Below, piece after piece: positions 7,634-16,266 of a stretch of DNA of 64,000 bases. Each line of letters opens with the position of its first letter. Within the stretch, counting starts at the first letter, position 1. The translations under genes and the position numbers were made by a program. The DNA comes from Bacteroides mediterraneensis (GTDB lineage: Bacteria; Bacteroidota; Bacteroidia; Bacteroidales; Bacteroidaceae). Where the stretch lies: contig NZ_LT635783.1 in NCBI RefSeq assembly GCF_900128455.1, positions 2,723,520-2,787,519 on the forward strand, written 5' to 3'. The notes beneath the pieces are model-generated. The model saw only the letters and a list, made by a program, of their open reading frames with translations, was not told the origin of the DNA and made no database searches.

Positions 7634-9644
7634 TTTTCGTCAGTATTTGGTAAAGCAACGGCAGGTTCAGGTGCTTCCGCACATAGTCTGCCAGTTTGTT
7701 GTATTGTTCCTCCTTAAAAGCGGCATAATCCAACGCCGGCTGTGCCAGCTTCTCGGCATAAGGTGCCAACAGCCACTCGATGACTGCCGGATTATCCAGT
7801 ATCCCATGAATGTAGGAGCCTGCACATTTCGGGTCTACCACACATCCGTCCGGAGTTCCATCCTCCAGATAAACCAATGGAGCCACTGGTGCCCCGTCTA
7901 CCGCCGAGGTACGCCCCATGTGGATTTCATACCCCGTACAGTCCGGCGTACCGGATTCCAGGAAAGAAAAACGCACCTGCCGCGTCACTTTCTCTCCCTC
8001 CATGACCGTTTCCACCGGCAGTAATCCCAGTCCCGGCAACTGACAGACATCGCCTTCCATCCCGTCGGGATCGGCAATGCGTTGTCCCATCATCTGGTAT
8101 CCGCCACAGATTCCCATGACGGTTGCCCCGTTGCGGCGGGCCTGAAGAATGGCCTGTGCCACCCCGTTACGGCGCAATTCGTACAAATCGCCGAGGGTAT
8201 TCTTGCTTCCCGGCAACAGGATGATATCGGCTTTCAGCAAATCCTCCACGTTGTTCGTGTAGTACAGATTCACCCGTGCGTCATGCTCCAGTATATTGAA
8301 ATCGGTAAAATTGGACAGGTGACGGAGCAAGACCACCGCCACATTGACCTTTCCCTGCACCGCTTTCCGCTGCTTCAGGGAAAGTTCCACCGAATCCTCT
8401 TCCTCAATGTAAATGTCCTGATAATACGGTATCACGCCCAGTACCGGAATGCCGCAAATCTCTTCCAACATCTTCACACCCGGCTCAAACAGACGAAGGT
8501 CGCCACGGAACTTATTGACGATGATTCCCTTGATGCACTTGCGGTCTTCCGGAGTCTGCAGTGCCACCGAACCGTAAGCACTGGCAAACACACCTCCCCG
8601 GTCGATATCGGCTACCAGAATCACATCGGCGTTAGCATGACGCGCCATGGGAAGATTCACCAAATCGGTATCCTTCAGGTTGAGTTCCGAGATACTGCCG
8701 GCCCCCTCCATCACTATCGGATTATAACGGGCTGCCAGCCGGTCAAAGGCCTGATTGACTTCCCGACGCAACTCCTCACGCCCTTCAATACGGAAATATT
8801 CATACGCACTCCGGTTGCCGATGGGTTTGCCGTTCAGCACCACCTGGGTAGTCCGGTCGGAAGTGGGTTTCAGCAACAAGGGATTCATATCGGTATGACA
8901 CGGGATACCCGCCGCTTCAGCCTGCACCGCCTGTGCCCGACCAATCTCCAGTCCTTCGGGAGTGGCATACGAATTGAGCGCCATGTTCTGGGCCTTGAAC
9001 GGAGCCGGATGATACCCGTCTTGCAAGAAAATACGGCACAAGGCCGCAGCCAGCACACTCTTCCCCACATCACTGCCCGTACCGGCCAACATGACCGGAT
9101 GCAAGCGGGGAAGCGGCAAATCGATTTCCACCATTCCCCCGTAAGGAGGCAATGCCTGCATGGCATCTTCCAGTCTCACCTTTCCCGCATAAACCTGCGC
9201 AGCCACCAGCACCCCGCCATGGGCAAAAATCAGCACCGGACCTGAGGTACGTTCCAAGTGATCCAGAAAATCAGATACCCGGGCCAGCACGTCCATGAAA
9301 GACTCTCCGCCTGTAGTACGTACCCGCAGGTAATCCTGGTACCACTCCTGAATACGCGGGTCGGTGATTTCATCAAACCGCTGCATCTCCCACTCGCCCA
9401 TGTGCATCTCTTTCAACCGGTCGTCACGTTCCGCATCCGGGAAGCCGCAATAGGCGGCCAAGCGCGTGCAACGGGACAACGGACTGGCATACACACGGGT
9501 AAAGTCGATACCGATGCGCCGGATGGCTTCCCTGCACACCGCCGCTTCTTCTTCAAACGAAGCTCGCAGAGGCACATCAGTCTGACCGTAACACATACCG
9601 GAAGGCACATCGACCGAAGTATGTCGAACCAAATATACTTTCAT
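7626..9644 (-). CDS. cobQ: fusion of alpha-ribazole phosphatase (CobC) and cobyric acid synthase (CobQ)
   Basis: One 672-residue frame holds two enzymes. Residues 1 to about 175 are a histidine phosphatase: VRH at 6-8, the SPLSRC turn, and FAHGG with H142, as in CobC, which removes phosphate from alpha-ribazole phosphate. From about residue 181 the protein is cobyric acid synthase: a DTB synthetase-like P-loop GTGSDVGKS (188-196), then a glutamine amidotransferase domain with the nucleophile C513 in MGICGGYQMMG and a histidine in GSYIHGI. CobQ amidates four side chains of the corrin ring. The joining segment is short (LPLPRLHPVM). It is followed by cobD with an 8-base overlap. Confidence 0.93.
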   Translation of the reverse strand: MKVYLVRHTSVDVPSGMCYGQTDVPLRASFEEEAAVCREAIRRIGIDFTRVYASPLSRCTRLAAYCGFPDAERDDRLKEMHMGEWEMQRFDEITDPRIQEWYQDYLRVRTTGGESFMDVLARVSDFLDHLERTSGPVLIFAHGGVLVAAQVYAGKVRLEDAMQALPPYGGMVEIDLPLPRLHPVMLAGTGSDVGKSVLAAALCRIFLQDGYHPAPFKAQNMALNSYATPEGLEIGRAQAVQAEAAGIPCHTDMNPLLLKPTSDRTTQVVLNGKPIGNRSAYEYFRIEGREELRREVNQAFDRLAARYNPIVMEGAGSISELNLKDTDLVNLPMARHANADVILVADIDRGGVFASAYGSVALQTPEDRKCIKGIIVNKFRGDLRLFEPGVKMLEEICGIPVLGVIPYYQDIYIEEEDSVELSLKQRKAVQGKVNVAVVLLRHLSNFTDFNILEHDARVNLYYTNNVEDLLKADIILLPGSKNTLGDLYELRRNGVAQAILQARRNGATVMGICGGYQMMGQRIADPDGMEGDVCQLPGLGLLPVETVMEGEKVTRQVRFSFLESGTPDCTGYEIHMGRTSAVDGAPVAPLVYLEDGTPDGCVVDPKCAGSYIHGILDNPAVIEWLLAPYAEKLAQPALDYAAFKEEQYNKLADYVRKHLNLPLLYQILTKND

Positions 9645-9657
9645 CTTCTATTTATCC

Positions 9658-10404
9658 TTAAAAATTATAAGTAATCGCCACCGCTCCCAGCCAGCACACC
9701 AGCTCACACAACAGGAACAGGGCTCCGCAACAATCGCCGGTATATCCTCCCAGCCGACGCTTGAGCAAACATACCAACACGGCAAAAAGCACACAGGGAA
9801 ACAACAGCATCCCCCAACAGGCAGCTGGTAGCAAACACAGAGGCAACAGTCCCCCTACCGCATTGGCCACCCACTCCGAAGTACTCATGCGGGTATAGAC
9901 CACCTTGGCCTTGCTTTCTTCCACCTTCCGGGCATAGGGCAGGAACACCAGCATAAAACTGCACACAAACTTGCAAAAGGGGTCGGCCACCCACAACATC
10001 CAAGGGATAACCTGCACCGGCAAAGAAACAAGCAAGGAATACGACAACAGGTAATACAGAATCAGTCCCAGCACTCCGTAACTCCCGATGTGGGAGTCCT
10101 TCATGATACGAAGAATCCCTTCCCGGTCACGTCCTCCGCCAAAACCGTCGAAGAAATCGGCCAAGCCATCCTCATGCAGGGCACCCGTGAGGAAAAGACG
10201 GGCACACAGTGCCAGCAATACCGCTACGGGAAGCGGAAACCACAGAGAAAAAAGCCAGAAAGCAAGGGCCATCACCCCACCCGTGAGCCATCCGCACAGG
10301 CTCCAGTAACTCACCACGTGCCGAAAACACTCGGACGGCACGGAGCAAATCCGCCAGAAAGGCAAACGAGTGAAAAACATCAAAGCAGCCAACAGATTAT
10401 GCAT
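9658..10404 (-). CDS. cobS: adenosylcobinamide-GDP ribazoletransferase (cobalamin synthase)
   Basis: This membrane enzyme joins adenosylcobinamide-GDP to alpha-ribazole, the last ring-loop closing step. It has MHNLLAALMFFTRLPFWR at the start, the acidic metal-binding segment HEDGLADFFDGFGGG, and KDSHIGSYGVLGL, all typical of CobS, with several hydrophobic helices. An upstream ATG at 10440 would add 12 residues and overlap cobT. The ATG at 10404 places the canonical N-terminus 4 bases after the cobT stop and is preferred. The length (248 residues) is usual. Confidence 0.93.
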   Translation of the reverse strand: MHNLLAALMFFTRLPFWRICSVPSECFRHVVSYWSLCGWLTGGVMALAFWLFSLWFPLPVAVLLALCARLFLTGALHEDGLADFFDGFGGGRDREGILRIMKDSHIGSYGVLGLILYYLLSYSLLVSLPVQVIPWMLWVADPFCKFVCSFMLVFLPYARKVEESKAKVVYTRMSTSEWVANAVGGLLPLCLLPAACWGMLLFPCVLFAVLVCLLKRRLGGYTGDCCGALFLLCELVCWLGAVAITYNF

Positions 10405-10408
10405 ACGC

Positions 10409-11449
10409 TCAGAAATATTTGGTAATGGAAGCATGTGCAAAGGTGTCCATCTCGTTCAACATCCGTACCGCAGAATCGAGTATCGGATAGGCACAGACCG
10501 AACCGCTTCCTTCTCCCAAGCGCAATCCCAGGTTCAATAACGGACGGGCATGCAGATAGTCCAACAAGAGTTTGTGGCCACTCTCATCGCCCTGATGTCC
10601 GTACACGGCATACGAAAGCACTTCCGGATACAGGCGGGAAGCTGCCAGCATGCAGTTGGTCATGATGAATCCATCTACCAGAATGACCATGCGCAGCTCG
10701 GCCGCACGCAGCATGCCGCCTACGGCCATCATCATCTCATACCCTCCGAAACGGCACAGGATTTCTTCCACCGTATGCTCTCCAGGGAAATGTTGAAGGG
10801 CCTGCTGAAGCACCTTGAATTTATGGGTCATGGCTTCGCCATACAAACCGCTACCAGCACCGACGCACTGTTCCAAGGGGATTCCCGTCAGGCAGCTCAT
10901 CCACAAAGAGGAAGCGGAAGTGTTTCCCACTCCCATCTCGCCAAAACTGAGGACGTTGCAACCAGCTTCCTTCACCCGGTCCACACATTGTGCACCTCGC
11001 TCCAGACACAAATCCATCTCTTCGGGAGTCATCGCATCGCCATACAGAAAATTGCGGGTACCCCGGCGCACCTTCATATTCACAATCCCTTTTTCATAAG
11101 GCAAGTCATAATCCACTCCGGCATCGACTATCACCAGTCGGAAACCGTGCTGGCGACACAGGAAATTGATGCCTGCCCCTCCGTGAAGGAAATTACTGAT
11201 TTGCTGCCAGGTAATTTCTTTAGGAGATGCACTGACGCCTTCTTCCACAATGCCATGATCGGCTGCAAAAAGCAGATTGTGCGGACATTTTAAGGAGGGT
11301 GACAAAGTCTGCTGTATCATACACACCTGCAAAGCCAGTTCTTCCAAACGTCCCAGAGAACCCTTGGGCTTCGTCAGGTTGTCAATCTTTTCACGAGCTG
11401 CCTGTTCCAACTCCGGACAGGCTATAGGGGAAATAGTAAATTTACGCAT
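10409..11449 (-). CDS. cobT: nicotinate-nucleotide-dimethylbenzimidazole phosphoribosyltransferase
   Basis: CobT activates the lower ligand base by moving phosphoribose from nicotinate mononucleotide. The 346-residue product carries [14 protein letters not shown] near the N-terminus, [16 protein letters not shown], the GEMGVGNTS segment, and a C-terminal RLGEGSGS turn, all standard for the family. It lies 3 bases after cobU and 4 bases before cobS. No lower-ligand synthesis gene such as bluB is seen in the window. Confidence 0.95.
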   Translation of the reverse strand: MRKFTISPIACPELEQAAREKIDNLTKPKGSLGRLEELALQVCMIQQTLSPSLKCPHNLLFAADHGIVEEGVSASPKEITWQQISNFLHGGAGINFLCRQHGFRLVIVDAGVDYDLPYEKGIVNMKVRRGTRNFLYGDAMTPEEMDLCLERGAQCVDRVKEAGCNVLSFGEMGVGNTSASSLWMSCLTGIPLEQCVGAGSGLYGEAMTHKFKVLQQALQHFPGEHTVEEILCRFGGYEMMMAVGGMLRAAELRMVILVDGFIMTNCMLAASRLYPEVLSYAVYGHQGDESGHKLLLDYLHARPLLNLGLRLGEGSGSVCAYPILDSAVRMLNEMDTFAHASITKYF

Positions 11450-11452
11450 GAT

Positions 11453-11962
11453 TTATCCTTTCACTTTAAGCGGAATGCCAGAAACCATCAGTACTACCTG
11501 GTCAGCTTTGGAAGCGATATATTGATTCATCCAGCCCTGCAGGTCGGTAAACCGGCGCTGCACCTCGTTGGGGGAAACGCCTCCCATTCCAATCTCATTG
11601 GTAACGAAGATAAACGTCGCCTCCTGCGCGGTAAAGCGGTCGAATTCCCGCTTCAAGGCCTCCAAGGCTAAGGCTACATCCTGCTGCTCCACAAAATAAT
11701 TCGTACACCAAAGCGTCACACAGTCGATTACTGCTACCCGGCCGGTGATGTCGTGACGGCTCAGCTCCTTTTCTTCCTCGATATTCGTCCATTCGGGTCC
11801 ACGATTCTGCTGATGACGCTCCACTCGCTTCCGAAATTCCTCATCCCAGATTTTCGCTGTGGCCATATACACCGGCGATGAGGTCAGCTCATGAGCCAGC
11901 CGTTCGGCATAACTGCTTTTTCCTGAGCGTTCACCGCCTGTAATCAATATAATCTTTTTCAT
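11453..11962 (-). CDS. cobU: adenosylcobinamide kinase / GTP:adenosylcobinamide-phosphate guanylyltransferase
   Basis: CobU phosphorylates adenosylcobinamide and adds GMP. The protein begins MKKIILITGGERSGKSSYAE with the P-loop GGERSGKS, continues with ATAKIWDEEFRKRVERHQ (the region carrying the guanylylation histidine), and has FVTNEIGMGGVSPN later, all family hallmarks. The open frame extends upstream to an ATG at 12073, but that 37-residue extension is the translation of a strong hairpin and has no family counterpart, so the ATG at 11962 is chosen (169 residues, the usual length). It is the first gene of the cob operon. Confidence 0.93.
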   Translation of the reverse strand: MKKIILITGGERSGKSSYAERLAHELTSSPVYMATAKIWDEEFRKRVERHQQNRGPEWTNIEEEKELSRHDITGRVAVIDCVTLWCTNYFVEQQDVALALEALKREFDRFTAQEATFIFVTNEIGMGGVSPNEVQRRFTDLQGWMNQYIASKADQVVLMVSGIPLKVKG

Positions 11963-12004
11963 ATCTTCCTTACTGTCGTTTGAGGCTTCCGGGGTATATA
12001 ATAA

Positions 12005-12070
12005 AACTGCCTCAGGACAAATGCCGCACTCCGTAGCCGGAACAACGCATCCGTTTGTCCTGAGACAGTT
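12005..12070 (-). promoter_or_regulatory. long structured hairpin in the cobU leader
   Basis: AACTGCCTCAGGACAAA (12005-12021) pairs with TTTGTCCTGAGACAGTT (12054-12070). On the minus-strand RNA all 17 positions pair, one as G-U, and an inner ATGC/GCAT plus a TCCG/CGGA hairpin prolong the fold. It ends 43 bases before the cobU start. It lacks the conserved core of a cobalamin riboswitch. It may be an attenuator, the end of the upstream transcript, or a dispersed repeat. Confidence 0.6.
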
Positions 12071-12114
12071 CACATTCTTCTCACCGTACGCCGAAAAGCC
12101 GTACGTATTTCCGT

Positions 12115-12528
12115 TTATTCGGCCGCTTTTTCTGTTTCTACAAAATCTGTTTCTCCGTTTGAAACCAGCAGATTATACCACTGAATCAATTTCTTGATGT
12201 CGCTGGTATGTACACGGTCACGGTCGTAGTTCGGCAACACTTCTGCCATAAACGCATGCAACTCTTCTGCAGAAGCTTTCTTGTAGTCCAACGCAGTCAC
12301 GTTACCGTTTTCTTTTTTCTTGACAGATTCCAGCACTTCACTCAGAGGTACTTCCTCCGCATCTGTGTACATGGCGATATCGCCCAATGAAATCACTTTA
12401 TCGCTGGCATAAACTGGAACTCTTTTCTTTTCTGCACTGACAGTTTCCACAATCAGCATATTCTTTGCCTGAGAAATCAGTTTGTACAAACCAGGTTTTC
12501 CAGAAATAGCTAAAATAGTCTTCAACAT
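12115..12528 (-). CDS. DUF5606 family protein
   Basis: A soluble 137-residue protein beginning MLKTILAISGKPGLYKLISQ, which I recognise as the Bacteroidetes DUF5606 family. The first half resembles a small beta-rich fold (...NMLIVETVSAEKKRVPVYA...), and the second half contains a helical segment (ELHAFMAEVLPNYDRDRVHTSDIKKL). No catalytic motif is visible and the function is unknown. It has its own good promoter at 12566-12597 and lies between coaE and the cob genes on the same strand. Confidence 0.8.
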   Translation of the reverse strand: MLKTILAISGKPGLYKLISQAKNMLIVETVSAEKKRVPVYASDKVISLGDIAMYTDAEEVPLSEVLESVKKKENGNVTALDYKKASAEELHAFMAEVLPNYDRDRVHTSDIKKLIQWYNLLVSNGETDFVETEKAAE

Positions 12529-12565
12529 AGTCTTTTCTCTATAATTAAAATTTGATTACGAGTGA

Positions 12566-12597
12566 CAAAAATACAACGGACGAACGACATACACAAA
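12566..12597 (-). promoter_or_regulatory. promoter of the DUF5606 gene
   Basis: On the minus strand TTTG (12594-12597) and TATTTTTG (12566-12573) are separated by 20 bases, matching the Bacteroidetes -33/-7 pattern. The -7 box is 37 bases before the DUF5606 start. The -33 box abuts the stop codon of coaE, so DUF5606 can be transcribed separately from the genes upstream. Confidence 0.7.
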
Positions 12598-13203
12598 CTA
12601 TCTACCCGTTTTTCTACTGGCAAGCCATGCTTCCAATGCAGCAATCTGCATCTCCAACGACATTTTTTCATCATTAAAGAGAACATAATCGGCTCTTCTT
12701 CTCTTTTCCTCGTCGTCCATCTGCGCGGCAATGCGTGCTTTTATCTGCTCTTCGGATGCTGAATCGCGAAGCATGGCCCGCTTTATACGCAAATCCAAAG
12801 GAGCATATACCATCACCACATAATCTACTGCTTTTTGGAAACCCGACTCAAACAAAATGGCACTTTCCATCGCTACAACCTCTGCCCCACTGGCAGCCTG
12901 ACGGTCCGCCCACGCAAGGAAGTCCTTGAACACACAGGGATGAATAATTTGGTTGATATGCCCGGCATGCTCCGAAGAAGAGAACAAGTAATTAGCTACC
13001 AAAGGCTTGTTCAAGGTTCCATCCGCTCGATAAACCTCCGTGCCCAGCAAAGCCGAAAGCTCCTTCCGTATCTGAGGATGCGTCACAGTCAGCCGTTTGG
13101 CCTCCCGGTCAGTATCATACAACGGAATCCCTCTCTGTTCCAACAGATGGGATATGTATGATTTTCCGCTACCAATTCCTCCTGTAATTCCAATCTTGAT
13201 CAT
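12598..13203 (-). CDS. coaE: dephospho-CoA kinase
   Basis: CoaE phosphorylates the 3'-hydroxyl of dephospho-CoA, the final step of coenzyme A synthesis. The 201-residue protein opens MIKIGITGGIGSGKS with a P-loop, followed by YDTDREAKRL (the conserved D-x-D/A segment), AMESAILFESGF, and DLRIKRAMLRD in the lid region. The length is normal. The start overlaps the stop of the YbbR-like gene by 4 bases, implying translational coupling. Confidence 0.96.
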   Translation of the reverse strand: MIKIGITGGIGSGKSYISHLLEQRGIPLYDTDREAKRLTVTHPQIRKELSALLGTEVYRADGTLNKPLVANYLFSSSEHAGHINQIIHPCVFKDFLAWADRQAASGAEVVAMESAILFESGFQKAVDYVVMVYAPLDLRIKRAMLRDSASEEQIKARIAAQMDDEEKRRRADYVLFNDEKMSLEMQIAALEAWLASRKTGR

Positions 13204-14246
13204 TTTTCTGTTTTCTCTTTGACCTCGGCTCCTACTGTTTCCTGTTCTATCAGATAATCAACGGATGAAGGACTGATTCGGATATGTGTAGCCACATCCG
13301 GATACTGCTTTAGCATCAGTGTCAGTTTGTCGGATTTATTCTCTACCACATCCGAATAGGGAACTCCCACCAAGAAATCATGTGCTCTTACCGACTTGAA
13401 ATTCTTCAAACCCACTTGAAAAGTGACTTGTACTTTTGATGGAAAAGTACGCAACACTTTTCCCTTTGGAAAGCCAATGCCTACCACGGGAACCTCAAGG
13501 GTCTTTTCCGAATACATATCCACACACGCCATCACATCTACCGAGGAGGGAACGAACTTCACCCCATGCAGTTTTTGCAAATTAAGGTGTTTTCTCAAAG
13601 TATCTGTCACATTGGTCCAATGAAAAGGCTGTGTATAAGCTGTCAGCACTGTGTTCAATACACCCTGAGGCGCATAAACCACTACCGAATCGGGAATCAC
13701 ACGAATCTCCGACACATAGTATTGCCTTCCAGCCGAGACCTCCCCTCCTACTGCTACCGGAACCTTTTTGGCTATCCCCTTGGAATAGATGTAATCCAAC
13801 GTATCCGGATGGACAGAAAGCAACTGGGTGGAATTGTTCAACTGGGCACTGATTTTTTTCAGAACTTCTTCCTGCGGAATTCGCACATAAGGTCCCCTTT
13901 CCTGATAATCCTCAAAATTAAATGTCAGCGGAAAGAACGTTCTTCCTAGCATATAATTCAACAGAACCGTACCCCGGTCTTCTACTTTCACCCGAATCTC
14001 GCTTGGCAATTCAGAGGTCATCACCACCTCCTTGGGCACGTTTTTCAAACGGACGGGTATCTTAAATTCCGTCTGATACGTGTCGTTCATGGTTTGCAGG
14101 AACCAGAAACACAAGGACACGAAGACAAAAAACAGAAAAATCAGGAACTCCCTGCTCTTGGTACTGAGCAAGAAGTTCCTGATTTGTCGTACAAATATCA
14201 AGTAATATCTCTTTATGTTCTTTCTATCGAACATATCCATTGACAA
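13200..14246 (-). CDS. YbbR-like domain protein
   Basis: The 348-residue protein has a single N-terminal membrane anchor (about residues 32-52, FLIFLFFVFVSLCFWFLQTM) and then an extracytoplasmic part with repeated YbbR-like beta modules (for example IPVRLKNVPKEVVM and VPVVGIGFPKGKVL). YbbR/CdaR proteins regulate diadenylate cyclase in Firmicutes; whether that holds here is unknown, and no cyclase gene is adjacent. It follows yajC without a gap and overlaps coaE. Confidence 0.85.
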   Translation of the reverse strand: MSMDMFDRKNIKRYYLIFVRQIRNFLLSTKSREFLIFLFFVFVSLCFWFLQTMNDTYQTEFKIPVRLKNVPKEVVMTSELPSEIRVKVEDRGTVLLNYMLGRTFFPLTFNFEDYQERGPYVRIPQEEVLKKISAQLNNSTQLLSVHPDTLDYIYSKGIAKKVPVAVGGEVSAGRQYYVSEIRVIPDSVVVYAPQGVLNTVLTAYTQPFHWTNVTDTLRKHLNLQKLHGVKFVPSSVDVMACVDMYSEKTLEVPVVGIGFPKGKVLRTFPSKVQVTFQVGLKNFKSVRAHDFLVGVPYSDVVENKSDKLTLMLKQYPDVATHIRISPSSVDYLIEQETVGAEVKEKTEK

Positions 14247-14555
14247 TTATTTCGCAGGCTGAGCCTGTGCGTCTGCATAAATAGAGTTCTTATCTACTTT
14301 GATTTTTACACCAGCAGCTATTTCAACTATAACTGTATTGTCTTCTACTTCTTTGATTTTTCCATAAATTCCACCTGCAGTAACCACAGACTGACCCACT
14401 TCGAGGTTTTTACGGAATTTCGCAATTTCTTTCTGCTTCTTGTTCTGGGGACGAATCATAAAGAAGTACATAATGGCAAAAATGGCCACCATCATAATAA
14501 GGAAAGAGTAATCTGCTCCTCCCTGAGCCTGTAAAACAACAGCTAACAAATTCAT
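14247..14555 (-). CDS. yajC: preprotein translocase accessory subunit YajC
   Basis: A 102-residue protein with one membrane helix (FLIMMVAIFAIMYFFMIRPQ) followed directly by NKKQKEIAKFRKNLEVGQSVVTAGGIYGKI, the signature of YajC, which associates with SecDF in the inner membrane. The short C-terminus ends in an Ala/Gln-rich tail. It sits between nusB and the YbbR-like gene, a grouping common in Bacteroidetes. Confidence 0.95.
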   Translation of the reverse strand: MNLLAVVLQAQGGADYSFLIMMVAIFAIMYFFMIRPQNKKQKEIAKFRKNLEVGQSVVTAGGIYGKIKEVEDNTVIVEIAAGVKIKVDKNSIYADAQAQPAK

Positions 14556-14596
14556 ACGTTTTCTCGGTTTAGATTAATAATAGCCTGACAAATATA

Positions 14597-15523
14597 TTAG
14601 TTTTTAGTCAGCTTATTTTCCTTTTTTAATTGATTAACAATCCCGTCCAATGTACCATTAATGAATCCGCCGCTCTTTGGAGTGCTGTACAGCTTGGCGA
14701 TTTCCACGTATTCATTTAAAGACACATTTACCGGAATATTCGGGAAACTCAAGATTTCAGCCAAGGCAATCTGCATGATGACCACATCCATCACTGCCAC
14801 ACGGTCCAAATCCCAGTTCTTTGAGTTTTCACTAATCAGGTGACGGTAATAGTCGGCGTTCAAAATGGCACGACGGAACAAACGACGGGCAAAATCCTGA
14901 TCTTCCTCGTCCTTGAATTCCGGAAGAAGTTCTTGCTTTTCCCCGTTTTCAGGATTGAAACGTTTAATAGTTTTCAAGACGAAAGTATCAACGATTTCCT
15001 TGTCATCGTTCCAATACAGACTCTGGTCTTCCAACACTTCATCGAGCGCTGCATTATTAAAAATGATTTTTTTGTAAAGTTTTCTCCAAAGTTCACGATC
15101 CTCGTCATAAGAAGAAGTCTCGCTGGCCATGTATTCCTTATATATATCACTCTGCATAATCTGCTCACACAGATTTTTAATAAAATCGCCTTCATTTTCC
15201 CAAGTCTTCTTCTGAGACGCTGAAAAAGCATTCAGCTGCTTATTTATTTCCAGCTGCGCGATGAAACGATTTTCCACAAACTTCATGTTGGGAGATAAAT
15301 CTTCTTTGGTAGGAACTAACTTGTTTTTTGCTGCATCCAGCCGCTTGCTGGCATACTTCGTCACCTCTACCATTAAAAGCAAAAGATAGTTGTACAAATC
15401 ATACGCTTTGGATAGACTGAAGAACAACTCCTTTTCTGCAGTATCCAAATTTTTACCACCGTTCTGATAATACGCATAGATTATCTGAACTATCTTCAGA
15501 CGGATAAGAACTCTGTTGATCAT
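14597..15523 (-). CDS. nusB: transcription antitermination factor NusB
   Basis: The 308-residue protein is about twice the length of E. coli NusB. The canonical all-helical NusB fold lies in the C-terminal half (RRAILNADYYRHLI..., NWDLDRVAVMDVVIMQIALAEI, then FPNIPVNVSLNEYVEIAKLYS and SGGFINGTLDGI). The N-terminal half starts MINRVLIRLKIVQIIYAYYQN, as Bacteroidetes NusB proteins do. NusB binds boxA RNA with S10 to support rRNA transcription. A -7-like TATTTTTG lies at 15556-15563. Confidence 0.92.
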   Translation of the reverse strand: MINRVLIRLKIVQIIYAYYQNGGKNLDTAEKELFFSLSKAYDLYNYLLLLMVEVTKYASKRLDAAKNKLVPTKEDLSPNMKFVENRFIAQLEINKQLNAFSASQKKTWENEGDFIKNLCEQIMQSDIYKEYMASETSSYDEDRELWRKLYKKIIFNNAALDEVLEDQSLYWNDDKEIVDTFVLKTIKRFNPENGEKQELLPEFKDEEDQDFARRLFRRAILNADYYRHLISENSKNWDLDRVAVMDVVIMQIALAEILSFPNIPVNVSLNEYVEIAKLYSTPKSGGFINGTLDGIVNQLKKENKLTKN

Positions 15524-15555
15524 AATATATAAACAAAACTACATTTTTAGGTGTG

Positions 15556-15563
15556 CAAAAATA
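15556..15563 (-). promoter_or_regulatory. -7 element before nusB
   Basis: The minus strand reads TATTTTTG, matching TAnnTTTG, 33 bases before the nusB start. No clear -33 TTTG is found at the proper distance, so this is a moderate call. Confidence 0.45.
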
Positions 15564-15704
15564 AGCAAATTTCTTTTACCACCCACCATAAGGCACCATA
15601 TTTTTTCTTTTTTTCATAGAATCGACAATTTTTCTCCGTTCTCTCTTGGCACATTGCAAAAAAATATTCAAATTTGGGCGCATTTTTATTAGTAACAGTG
15701 AGTT

Positions 15705-16079
15705 ATGGAAGAACAAAAGAAGAAAAGTACAACTATTGAAAACGACAAGGAAATCGTATTCTCCAAAGCCATCAAGGCAGGAAAACGCATTTACTACCTG
15801 GATGTAAAGAAAAACCGAAAAGACGAGATGTTCATTGCCATTACGGAAAGTAAGAAAGTGGTTTCGCTTGATAAAGACGATCCTCAAGTGAATTTTGAAA
15901 AACACAAAATATTCTTGTACAAAGAAGATTTTGAAAAATTCATGCATGGCTTGCAGCAAGCTATCGACTTCATTGCCCACGAACAAGGTGAGTTTCACTC
16001 TGAAAGCCATACTGAAGCCTCAACCACTGAAGACACTCCGCAACAATCTGGCGAAATAAAAATAGACATCGACTTCTAA
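15705..16079 (+). CDS. DUF3276 / PUR-alpha-like nucleic-acid-binding protein
   Basis: A 124-residue protein with one PUR-type repeat: IVFSKAIKAGKRIYYLDVKKN, then FIAITESKKV and KHKIFLYKEDFEKFMHGLQQAIDFI. This matches the DUF3276 family, described as PUR-alpha-like single-strand nucleic-acid binders in Bacteroidetes and spirochaetes. The C-terminal 30 residues are low-complexity Ser/Thr/Glu-rich and probably disordered. It diverges from nusB. An overlapping open frame on the opposite strand is a shadow. Confidence 0.85.
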   Translation: MEEQKKKSTTIENDKEIVFSKAIKAGKRIYYLDVKKNRKDEMFIAITESKKVVSLDKDDPQVNFEKHKIFLYKEDFEKFMHGLQQAIDFIAHEQGEFHSESHTEASTTEDTPQQSGEIKIDIDF

Positions 16080-16133
16080 AAGAAACTCAGCTTACCAATT
16101 TCAGCTGAATTACAGGATTTTATTAGGGGAATA

Positions 16134-16164
16134 TTTGGAAAACAAAAAAAAATGCGTACCTTTG
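16134..16164 (+). promoter_or_regulatory. promoter of rplY
   Basis: TTTG (16134-16137) and TACCTTTG (16157-16164) are separated by exactly 19 bases, the ideal Bacteroidetes spacing. Transcription would start near 16171 and give a leader of about 95 bases. Confidence 0.8.
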
Positions 16165-16181
16165 CGCCGCTTTTTCAAGCT

Positions 16182-16209
16182 CATCGTGTGATATACCACA
16201 TCGTGTGAT
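16182..16209 (+). repeat. direct repeat in the rplY leader
   Basis: CATCGTGTGAT occurs twice, at 16182-16192 and 16199-16209, 17 bases apart and inside the predicted 5' leader. Alternative pairing of TGTG with CACA between the copies could form a small hairpin. It may regulate rplY or be a duplication without function. Confidence 0.5.
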
Positions 16210-16266
16210 GGCGAATTAAGCAAAGAAAATCAACTTAATTTAGAGTAACACAAAAATTTTTTAGAA

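Noticed and set aside
11963-12073. 37-residue N-terminal extension of CobU
   Set aside because: It is the translation of the leader hairpin; CobU proteins start at the P-loop region, and the ATG at 11962 gives normal length.
11963-12114. Cobalamin riboswitch before cobU
   Set aside because: The conserved B12-box-like core and the GCCACTG segment are not present; only unrelated hairpins are seen.
15576-16010. Minus-strand open frame opposite the DUF3276 gene
   Set aside because: It overlaps a well-recognised gene on the plus strand, is rich in F and L typical of shadow frames, and shows no family signature.
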